Shown piece after piece: positions 57,537 to 64,000 of a stretch of DNA of 64,000 nt. Origin of the DNA: Hyphomicrobiales bacterium (GTDB lineage: Bacteria > Pseudomonadota > Alphaproteobacteria > Rhizobiales > Rhizobiaceae). The DNA is taken from the NCBI GenBank assembly GCA_017305935.1, contig JAFKJU010000017.1:124001-188000 (forward strand), given 5' to 3'. The stretch's first letter is position 1. Each line of letters opens with the position of its first letter. The position numbers and the translations under genes are program-made. Under the pieces are notes generated by a model, which was not told the DNA's origin, ran no database searches, and saw only the letters and a program-made list of their open reading frames with translations.

Positions 57537-58996
57537 TGCTTCATCTCCTCCAATGCCTTGCGCACTTCATGGTGGTCGGAGAACGGCAGGGTCACGGAGC
57601 CCACCGTCTGGCCTTCCTCATGCCCCTTGCCGGCCACGATCAGCGTATCGCCGCTGGAAAGCAGCGATACGGCGTGGCGGATGGCGGCGGCGCGGTCACC
57701 GATTTCGGTCGCCGAAGGCGCGGCGGCCATGATTTCCGAGCGGATGGTTTCAGGCACTTCCGAGCGCGGATTGTCGTCGGTGACGATGACCACGTCGGCG
57801 AGCCGGCAGGCGATCTCGCCCATGATCGGACGCTTGCCCTTGTCGCGGTCGCCGCCGCAACCGAAGACGACGATGACCCGGCCGGTGGTGAACGGCCGGA
57901 CCGAGGTCAGCACGTTTTCCAGCGCATCCGGCTTGTGGGCATAATCGACATAAGCGAGCGCGCCGTCGCCGGTCTGCCCGACCAGTTCGAGGCGGCCCGA
58001 TGCCCCTTGCAGCTTGCCGAGTGCCGCCATGGCCACAGCCGGCGCAACGCCCGTCGACAGCGCAAGACCGGCAGCCACCAGCGCATTGGCGATCTGGAAA
58101 TCGCCGGCCAGCGGAATATGCACTTCATGGATCTCGCCGTCGTGATGCACCTCGGCCATCTGCTTGTGGCGGGAATGCTCGACACGCTTCAAGGCAAGAT
58201 AATCGCCCTTGCGGCCGACCGTGCGAACCTCGTGGCCGGCGGCGGTGGCGACGCGGATCGCCTCGTCGGACCAGGGATCGTCGGAAAAGATCACCGCCGG
58301 CGATCCCTTGGGCAACAGGTCGGTGAACAGCCGCATCTTCGCCGCCATATAGTCTTCCACCGTTGGGTGGTAGTCCATGTGGTCGCGGCCGAGATTGGTG
58401 AAGGCGCCGGCGGCAAGCCGCACGCCGTCGAGGCGCGACTGGTCGAGGCCGTGGCTGGAGGCTTCCATGGCGGCATGGGTGACACCCTCGCCGGCCAGTT
58501 CCGCAAGCAACCGGTGCAGCGACACCGGATCCGGCGTCGTCAACGCGCCGTAATCGTTCCGCCTGGGCGAAATCACGCCCGTCGTGCCGATCTGCGCCGC
58601 GGCAAGGCCGGCATGCGCCCAGATCTGGCGGGTGAAGGAGGCGACCGACGTCTTGCCCGCCGTACCGGTGACGGCGACCATGGTTTCCGGCTGCGCGCCG
58701 AAGAAACGGGCGGCGGCGAGCGCCAGGAAGCGGCGCGGATTGGAGACGGTCAGCACCGGCACCACCACACCCTCGACCGGATGGCAGGAAACGACGGCGA
58801 CCGCGCCGCGCGCAACGGCGTCGCCGACATACCGCGCGCCGTCCGCTTTGGTGCCGGCCAGCGCCACGAAGAGATTGCCGGGTTCGACCGCGCGGCTATC
58901 GGCCGTCAGGCCGGAGATGTCGAGGCTGCCCGCTTCGCCCGACAGGGAGGAATCGAGTTCCGGGAATGCCTGCCCGGCCAGATCGCTGAGTTTCAT
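57533..58996 (-). CDS. murE: UDP-MurNAc-dipeptide--meso-diaminopimelate ligase
   Basis: Adds the third stem residue. The 487-residue product has the UDP site [22 protein letters not shown] loop [28 protein letters not shown], the carbamylated-Lys region, and [15 protein letters not shown]. The D-N-P-R motif indicates meso-diaminopimelate rather than lysine. It follows ftsI by 65 bp and overlaps murF by 4 bp. Confidence 0.96.
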   Translation of the reverse strand: MKLSDLAGQAFPELDSSLSGEAGSLDISGLTADSRAVEPGNLFVALAGTKADGARYVGDAVARGAVAVVSCHPVEGVVVPVLTVSNPRRFLALAAARFFGAQPETMVAVTGTAGKTSVASFTRQIWAHAGLAAAQIGTTGVISPRRNDYGALTTPDPVSLHRLLAELAGEGVTHAAMEASSHGLDQSRLDGVRLAAGAFTNLGRDHMDYHPTVEDYMAAKMRLFTDLLPKGSPAVIFSDDPWSDEAIRVATAAGHEVRTVGRKGDYLALKRVEHSRHKQMAEVHHDGEIHEVHIPLAGDFQIANALVAAGLALSTGVAPAVAMAALGKLQGASGRLELVGQTGDGALAYVDYAHKPDALENVLTSVRPFTTGRVIVVFGCGGDRDKGKRPIMGEIACRLADVVIVTDDNPRSEVPETIRSEIMAAAPSATEIGDRAAAIRHAVSLLSSGDTLIVAGKGHEEGQTVGSVTLPFSDHHEVRKALEEMKH

Positions 58997-59061
58997 CGGC
59001 CTAACTGTTCTTTCCTTGCGCCCACGTACCCCACGCGAATCGCTGACTTATTCTTCTCCGC

Positions 59062-60804
59062 TCAATACGACTCCAGCAAGGCCGTGCCGTTGGCGCCGAA
59101 TTGCGGCTCGACGCCGAGGATGGGGCCGGCCCGGCGGATGATGTCGCGCACCATGGGTGCTGCGGTGAACGAGGCGATGGTGCCGCCCTCGCCGGCATGC
59201 GGCTCGTCGCAGAAGGTCAGCACAATATATTGTGGATTGCGCATCGGGAAGGCGGCGAGGAAGGCGTTGAAGTTCAGCGAGCTGCTGTAGCGGCCGTTGA
59301 CGACCTTGTCGGCCGTACCGGTCTTGCCGCCGACATCGAAGCCCGGCACGCGGGCATTGCGGCCGGAACCGTTGACGCCGTTATATTCGAAGAGATAGCG
59401 CATGTCGGCGCTGGTCTTGTCCTTGATGACCGTCTGCGCCACCTCGTCGGCCTGTTCGCGGGTGCGCGGCAGGAAGGTCGGCTGGATCAGGCGGCCGCCA
59501 TTGATCAGCGCCGCGCCCGCCACCGCCGTCTGCAGCGGCGTCGTCGAGACGCCGTGGCCGAAGGAGATGGTGATCGAGTTGATCTTCTTCCATTCGCGCG
59601 GCTGCGACGGCATCTTCACTTCCGGCAACTCGGTCTGCATCTTGGTCAGCAGGCCCATCCTGGTCAGGAATTCCTTGTGCGCCTCGATGCCGACGACGTC
59701 GGCCATCTTGGCCGTGCCGATGTTGGAGGAATACTGGAAGATTTCCGGCACGCTGAGAACGCGGTGCTTGCCGTGGAAGTCCTTGATGGTGAAGCCGCCG
59801 ATGCGGATCGGGAAACGGGCGTCGAAGCTATCGGAAAGCTTCACCTTGCCCGAATCGATCGCCATTGCCGTGGTGAAGGACTTGAAGGTCGAGCCCATTT
59901 CGAACGTGCCGTTCGACATGCGGTTCAGCCAGCCTTCGGCGGCCCCTTCCTGCGGGTTGTTCGGATCGAAATCCGGCGCCGAGGCCATGGCCAGCACTTC
60001 GCCGGTATTGGCGTCGAGCACCACGGCGCCCGCACCCTTGGACTTGTAGTTGACCACTGCATTGACGACGATCTCGCGCACGATCGCCTGCACCCGCAGG
60101 TCGATGGAAAGCTTCACCGGCTCCAGCGGCGTATCGCTGGTCATGCCGACGGCGGCGAGATCGGCAAGCCCCTGCGTGTCGATATAGCGTTCCATGCCGG
60201 CGACGCCGCGATTGTCGATATTGACGTAACCGACGACATGCGAGGCGGTGGGACCGCCCGGATAGAAGCGGCGCTTTTCCGGCCTGAAACCGATGCCGGG
60301 AATGCCGAGCGCGAGAATCTGGCTCTGCTGCTTCGGCGTCAGCTGGCGGCGCAGCCACTGGAAATGGGATTTGGACGACAGCTTGCGATAGGTGCCCTTG
60401 ACGTCGAGATCGGGCAGCACCGTCGCCAGCATTTCCACCGCCTCGTCGGGATCGACGATCTTGTGCGGCTCGGCATAGAGCGAGACGGTGCGGATGTCGG
60501 TCGCCAGCACCTCGCCGTTGCGGTCGAGGATGTCCGGCCGCGAGGCCATGAAACGGTCGGCCGGCAGGATGCTGGAAACGACATCCGGCGAAGCGATACC
60601 GTATTGCACCAGCCGCCCGCCGATCACCACATAGACCATCGAGAAACCGACCATGAGAATCGCCACGCGGCTGCGCGTCTGGCGGTTCTTCTTCTTCATC
60701 GTTCCCTGAAAGGCGGCTCCCTGCGGCCCACCGGCGCGGTTATGGCCGCCGGCGGAAAAGTGAGCCTTGCTCTTCAGCACCATGATCCGGGATAAAAAGG
60801 ACAT
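59062..60804 (-). CDS. ftsI: Penicillin-binding protein 3, septal transpeptidase
   Basis: Class B PBP cross-linking septal peptidoglycan. The 580-residue product has an N-terminal membrane helix (about 46-65), a PBP dimer domain, and a transpeptidase domain with SxxK motif in GSTFKSF (S305 to K308), the SSN motif in FQYSSNIGTAKM, and the KTG motif in VGGKTGTADKV. An in-frame ATG at codon 36 is an alternative start. It overlaps ftsL by one base (TGATG). Confidence 0.95.
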   Translation of the reverse strand: MSFLSRIMVLKSKAHFSAGGHNRAGGPQGAAFQGTMKKKNRQTRSRVAILMVGFSMVYVVIGGRLVQYGIASPDVVSSILPADRFMASRPDILDRNGEVLATDIRTVSLYAEPHKIVDPDEAVEMLATVLPDLDVKGTYRKLSSKSHFQWLRRQLTPKQQSQILALGIPGIGFRPEKRRFYPGGPTASHVVGYVNIDNRGVAGMERYIDTQGLADLAAVGMTSDTPLEPVKLSIDLRVQAIVREIVVNAVVNYKSKGAGAVVLDANTGEVLAMASAPDFDPNNPQEGAAEGWLNRMSNGTFEMGSTFKSFTTAMAIDSGKVKLSDSFDARFPIRIGGFTIKDFHGKHRVLSVPEIFQYSSNIGTAKMADVVGIEAHKEFLTRMGLLTKMQTELPEVKMPSQPREWKKINSITISFGHGVSTTPLQTAVAGAALINGGRLIQPTFLPRTREQADEVAQTVIKDKTSADMRYLFEYNGVNGSGRNARVPGFDVGGKTGTADKVVNGRYSSSLNFNAFLAAFPMRNPQYIVLTFCDEPHAGEGGTIASFTAAPMVRDIIRRAGPILGVEPQFGANGTALLESY

Positions 60805-61220
60805 CAGGGCTTCACCGATCCAGTTACGATTTTATCAGCGGGTTTGCGGCCATTCTCGGCCGTCTTCTTTTGCTTGGCAGCCTTGCCGTCCTTGTCGCCC
60901 TTGTCGTCGGCGACTTCCACCGCCGGCAGTTCGTCGCGCATCATCGGCAATTCGATGGGCTGGACGAGCTGGGTGGGATCGGTGGGGGCAAGCTTCAATT
61001 CGCCGTCATAGGTCTTGATCAGCTTTTCCAGGCGGTTGGGCTGGGTCAGCAGCGCCCAGTCGGCGCGCAACAGGTCGATCGTGTCCTTTTCCAGCTTGAT
61101 CTCGGATTCGAGGCGCTTGACCTCTTCGAGCTTCAGCTCGGCGCGGTGCTTGATCGAATAGGTGACCGTCGCCGTGGCGGTCATGACGCCGATCAGGATG
61201 AAATCGAAGGTCTTCAGCAT
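60804..61220 (-). CDS. ftsL: Cell division protein FtsL
   Basis: Small bitopic divisome protein. The 138-residue product has a very short N-terminus, one membrane helix (about 5-22, FDFILIGVMTATATVTYSIK), and a leucine-zipper-like coiled coil (ELKLEEVKRLESEIKLEKD) followed by LLRADWALLTQPNRLEKL. A Lys/Asp-rich tail extends past the usual end. It is 5 bp after rsmH and overlaps ftsI by one base. Identity rests on position plus topology and the conserved WALLTQPNRLE. Confidence 0.9.
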   Translation of the reverse strand: MLKTFDFILIGVMTATATVTYSIKHRAELKLEEVKRLESEIKLEKDTIDLLRADWALLTQPNRLEKLIKTYDGELKLAPTDPTQLVQPIELPMMRDELPAVEVADDKGDKDGKAAKQKKTAENGRKPADKIVTGSVKP

Positions 61221-61225
61221 CGGTT

Positions 61226-62254
61226 TCAGCCTCCCAACTTTTCAAGACTGGCGAGATCGGGCAGATCGAAAATGGACATGTCGGCCTTTTCGGCCGGTGC
61301 CGCCGTGCGTTGCCCGACCCTTAGTTTTGCCGAACGGGCGCGCGGATTGAGCTCGGCTTCCGCCTCGCTTGCCGCCACCATGCCCTTGCCGACGGGGTCG
61401 AAGGTCGCGGCGCGCTCGACCGGCATCGGCATGTGGCGCGAGCCGCCGGCGCGGCCGGAACGGTCCACGAAGAATTTCTTGACGATGCGGTCTTCCAGCG
61501 AATGGAAGGTGACGACGACCAGACGGCCGCCCGGCTTCAGCACCCGCTCCGCCGCAAGCAGCGCCTGCGCGAGTTCGCCCAACTCGTCGTTGACGAAGAT
61601 GCGCAGCGCCTGGAAGACGCGGGTCGCGGGATGGATCTTGTCCTTGGCCTTGCGCGGCGTGACGATCTCGATCAGCCCGGCCAGATCGCGGGTAGTGCGG
61701 AAGGGTTCATCGGCACGCTTTTTCTCGATGGCGCGCGCGATCCGCCCCGCCTGCTTCTCTTCACCGAGAAAACCGAAGATGCGGATGAGGTCAGAAACCT
61801 TGGCGCGATTGACGACATCGGCGGCCGAAACGCCGGACGCCGACATGCGCATGTCGAGCGGGCCGTTCTTCTGGAAAGAAAAGCCGCGATCGGCTTCGTC
61901 GATCTGCATCGAGGAGACGCCGATATCGAGAACGATGCCGTCGAGGCCTTCAGCCGGCGCAAGCTCGCCAAGCCGCGAGAATTCGGAATGGACCAGCGAC
62001 AGGCGGCCGTTGCTGGCTTGCACCAGCGCCCGGCCGCCTGCGATCGCCGTCGGATCGCGGTCGAGCGCGATCACCTTCGCCCCGGCTTCGAGGATTGCGG
62101 CGGTATAGCCGCCGGCCCCGAAGGTTCCGTCGAGGATCAGCTTGCCGGTCTGCGGCGCGAGCGCCTCGAGCACTTCCGCCAGCATGACCGGAATATGGCG
62201 AACCAGTCCGCCTTCGGCATCAGAATTCGTTCCTCCGCCAAGATTCGCCGTCAT
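61226..62254 (-). CDS. rsmH: 16S rRNA m4C1402 methyltransferase RsmH (MraW)
   Basis: Methylates C1402 of 16S rRNA. The 342-residue product opens with [18 protein letters not shown], the SAM loop [17 protein letters not shown] and acidic ALDRDPTA, then [19 protein letters not shown] and [17 protein letters not shown] chose the ATG at 62254; a longer frame overlaps mraZ and has no similarity. It lies 14 bp after mraZ, the second gene of the cluster. Confidence 0.95.
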   Translation of the reverse strand: MTANLGGGTNSDAEGGLVRHIPVMLAEVLEALAPQTGKLILDGTFGAGGYTAAILEAGAKVIALDRDPTAIAGGRALVQASNGRLSLVHSEFSRLGELAPAEGLDGIVLDIGVSSMQIDEADRGFSFQKNGPLDMRMSASGVSAADVVNRAKVSDLIRIFGFLGEEKQAGRIARAIEKKRADEPFRTTRDLAGLIEIVTPRKAKDKIHPATRVFQALRIFVNDELGELAQALLAAERVLKPGGRLVVVTFHSLEDRIVKKFFVDRSGRAGGSRHMPMPVERAATFDPVGKGMVAASEAEAELNPRARSAKLRVGQRTAAPAEKADMSIFDLPDLASLEKLGG

Positions 62255-62268
62255 TCCGCATCCCCGTG

Positions 62269-62712
62269 TTACACCGTCGGACGCGTCCCTCTCAGTCTGC
62301 GTCCCTCTCGCGCCGCCGCCTGCACTTCCGCAAATGCGGGCGGATGCCATAGCTGAAAATGATCCGCCCGGCCCACGAAGGTCACTTCGGAGACGATCCC
62401 GGTAAAATCCCGGATGAAGTCCGTCACCATCATGCGCCCTTCGGAATCGAGCTTGATGAAGACCCCGCCCCCGTGAATGAGGAGCGACATCTCGTTCGCT
62501 TCCGGCGAGAAGGGATCTTCCGCCGCAATCTGCCGCTCGAACCGGTCGAGCAAATCCGGACCCCCGGCGCTGATCGCCGGAAACACGAAATCCTGGAAGC
62601 AGTAGAGCTCCTGGATATTCCGCTGAATCAAGACCGAACGAAATACCGAGGGCACGGAGACCCGGCCCTTGGCGTCGATCTTGCTGGTCACGTTGGAAAG
62701 GAAGCGGTTCAT
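62269..62712 (-). CDS. mraZ: Transcriptional regulator MraZ
   Basis: AbrB-like DNA-binding protein and first gene of the division and wall cluster; in E. coli it represses its own promoter. The 147-residue product has two SpoVT/AbrB repeats with the conserved [13 protein letters not shown] (about 14-26) and [15 protein letters not shown] (about 90-104). I chose the ATG at 62712, where [17 protein letters not shown] begins. Four TGGGN repeats with 5-nt spacers lie about 180 bp upstream, the known operator type. Confidence 0.94.
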   Translation of the reverse strand: MNRFLSNVTSKIDAKGRVSVPSVFRSVLIQRNIQELYCFQDFVFPAISAGGPDLLDRFERQIAAEDPFSPEANEMSLLIHGGGVFIKLDSEGRMMVTDFIRDFTGIVSEVTFVGRADHFQLWHPPAFAEVQAAAREGRRLRGTRPTV

Positions 62713-63107
62713 GATTCGATACAGCCGTTTCCCGTAAACGAAGGCGCCGCATCCGCCCCCGCGATATCGCCAGACTGGACGCGACCGGACCTGCGCCAAG
62801 GGTCTCATTCCCTTGGGCTTTCCCTTTCGGAAACCGTGCCGTCTGTATTTCCGGCCGGGTGTCAAATCGCATCTGAGCAATGTAGATTTGGGATACCATG
62901 GGACCATATGGGCGTCAATGGGAAGCGGCCGCGGGCGTCCCCGTAACCTGCATTGTTTATAAGCTGTTAAGTTTAATGAATCGTTATGAATCCGGGGATG
63001 GGCAACCCTGCCCGCACGGCATCAGACAGCCCACCGGGATAAAAATATCCCTGTTATTCCAGCATCTTGGCCGAAATATTCGTAACTTCGGAAATTCAAC
63101 GGGGAAA
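62713..63107. other. 395-bp region between mraZ and rnpB
   Basis: No gene is supported. It includes the mraZ leader, the MraZ-type repeats at 62889-62923 and an AT-rich tract at 62951-62990 (GTTTATAAGCTGTTAAG), which may hold a promoter for the cluster. I see no reading frame with a domain. Confidence 0.55.
62889..62923 (+). promoter_or_regulatory. MraZ operator: four TGGGN repeats
   Basis: TGGGA-N5-TGGGA-N5-TGGGC-N5-TGGGA: starts at 62889, 62899, 62909 and 62919, each exactly 10 bp apart. E. coli MraZ binds TGGGN direct repeats separated by 5 nt. The motif reads on the plus strand, opposite to transcription of mraZ, whose start is 177 bp away. Confidence 0.75.
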
Positions 63108-63546
63108 ATTGCCAGTTGGCCTGTAAGCCGGGTTCTGTATGGCTCCGGCTTTCGCCGGAACGTGGCAGCCATTCCTCTGGGACAGGACTTGCGCCCTGCC
63201 TCTCGCAACCCACCCGGATGACGGGCCTGGAAACCGGCTGTGACGCGCGAACGCGCCCGTGTCATCCCTATTCGGTCTTGCTCCCGGTGGGGTTTACCGT
63301 GCCGCCGCTGTTGCCAGAGGCGCGGTGGGCTCTTACCCCACCCTTTCACCCTTACCCCGCCAGCTTTTCCGTCCGAAAACAGGACGGAAAAGCAGGCGGG
63401 GCGGTTTGCTTTCTGTGGCACTTTCCCTGAGGTCGCCCTCGCCGGACGTTATCCGGCACCGTGTTTCCTTGGAGCCCGGACTTTCCTCACCCTACCGCCT
63501 TTCGGCATTGGTAAAGCGCGGCTGCCCGGCCAACTGGCAGCCGGTG
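63108..63546 (-). ncRNA. rnpB: RNase P RNA
   Basis: Catalytic RNA that processes tRNA 5' ends. On the minus strand it begins near CTGCCAGTTGGCCGGGCAGC and carries the conserved core GAGGAAAGTCCGGGCTCC (63473-63490 reversed) and the closing ATAGAACCCGGCTTACAGGCC. The 5' GCCAGTTGGCC pairs with 3' GGCCAACTGGC as helix P1. A long perfect hairpin (TTTTCCGTCC/GGACGGAAAA) lies in the middle. Length is about 440 nt. Ends are placed by the P1 stem, so they may shift by a few bases. Confidence 0.95.
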
Positions 63547-63588
63547 CTTAAACGAGCGAGAGCCGAATTGCTACCGAAATATCGGGCC

Positions 63589-64000
63589 TCACCGGAATCG
63601 CGGCGAAAAATCGACGCCGGCATAGGCGGCATCGGCTACTCCGCCTTGAAGGATCGTCTCGGCGCCCAGCCGTCCGATCTCGTCCGAACTCTTCGCCGCC
63701 GCCCCGCAGCCGCCGGTGACCAGCGCGATGCGCGGCGAAGCCGAAAAGCCGATGGCCGGCAGCCCGGTCGGCGTGAAGCTCGTGACGCAGGAGCCGGTGG
63801 AAACCGAACGGATGGAAACGCCGTTCAAAAGCTCCTTCGCCACCCGCAGCAGGTGTGTCCTGGCGCTTTCGCGTCCCTCGCCGCGAAACCAGTCGCGCAG
63901 TTCAGCTTCGCTCTTCAGCTGGAGATCATGGGGATCGCCGCCGATCTTGAGATAGAACCGCCCGTCCGGATAGCGGATCGGCGGCAGCATGTAGATGGCG
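63589..64000 (-). CDS. FAD-dependent oxidoreductase, C-terminal part (5' end outside window)
   Basis: The visible 136 codons end an FAD-dependent amine or amino-acid oxidase (DAO family). Recognisable stretches are YPDGRFYLKIGGDPHDL, TGSCVTSFTPTGLPAIGFS and the late GCGAAAKSSDEIGRLGAE, which is the flavin-domain tail of the family. The frame is open to base 64000, so the FAD-binding N-terminus is missing. The substrate cannot be told. It lies next to rnpB on the same strand. Confidence 0.8.
   Translation of the reverse strand, partial: AIYMLPPIRYPDGRFYLKIGGDPHDLQLKSEAELRDWFRGEGRESARTHLLRVAKELLNGVSIRSVSTGSCVTSFTPTGLPAIGFSASPRIALVTGGCGAAAKSSDEIGRLGAETILQGGVADAAYAGVDFSPRFR

Overview
The window is a gene-dense stretch of high-GC chromosome from an alphaproteobacterium, most likely of the Rhizobiaceae (Rhizobium, Agrobacterium, Shinella or Ensifer relatives). 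The basis is a circularly permuted two-piece ssrA gene, the alphaproteobacterial type of SspB, a long FtsZ with a Pro/Gln-rich tail, small families typical of the group (DUF2853, DUF4169, a ribbon-helix-helix protein), dispersed rhizobial intergenic repeats, and a small RNA with anti-Shine-Dalgarno loops. Nearly every gene is a conserved chromosomal gene. I see no transposase, prophage, CRISPR array, tRNA or rRNA.

Layout. 1-2.6 kb (minus): 3'-truncated hflK, then folA and thyA (overlapping) and a DUF2853 gene. 2.7-4.15 kb (plus): ssrA followed directly by sspB, a DUF4169 gene and a ribbon-helix-helix gene; tmRNA tags stalled proteins and SspB hands tagged proteins to ClpXP. 4.1-14.6 kb (minus): a giant AsmA-family protein, a D-lactate dehydrogenase-like flavoprotein, an OmpA-type lipoprotein, and an RND pump with its adaptor. 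14.9-21 kb: a UvrD/PcrA helicase, a Tlde1/DUF2778 L,D-transpeptidase-like protein and an amidase. 21-26.5 kb (plus): nicotinamidase, panC-panB, gdhA and the azlCD exporter pair. 26.5-34.5 kb: aminopeptidase P, a small RNA, prmA, an SCO1-type copper protein, a chemoreceptor-cheW pair, a secreted unknown and CreA.

34.5-62.7 kb (mostly minus) is the envelope and division region. In the direction of transcription it reads mraZ-rsmH-ftsL-ftsI-murE-murF-mraY-murD-ftsW-murG-murC-murB, then two genes on the opposite strand (an MHS-type transporter and a Tat-exported metallophosphoesterase), then ddlB-ftsQ-ftsA-ftsZ, lpxC, bamD, recN and ligA. Together these make lipid II, cross-link septal peptidoglycan, assemble the Z ring, start lipid A synthesis and assemble outer-membrane proteins. 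Upstream of mraZ lie four perfectly spaced TGGGN repeats matching the E. coli MraZ operator pattern. Beyond them are rnpB (minus) and the 3' end of an FAD-dependent oxidoreductase.

The most interesting non-coding signals are the anti-Shine-Dalgarno small RNA at about 28.65-28.80 kb, the MraZ box at 62.89 kb, the ssrA-sspB neighbourhood, and two repeat families (three copies of a TTTCCG-NA-CGGAAA element, and one 107-bp inverted-repeat element). I found no convincing wholly new multi-gene system. Starts were moved inward from the longest reading frame wherever family length, a ribosome-binding site or a repeat argued for it.
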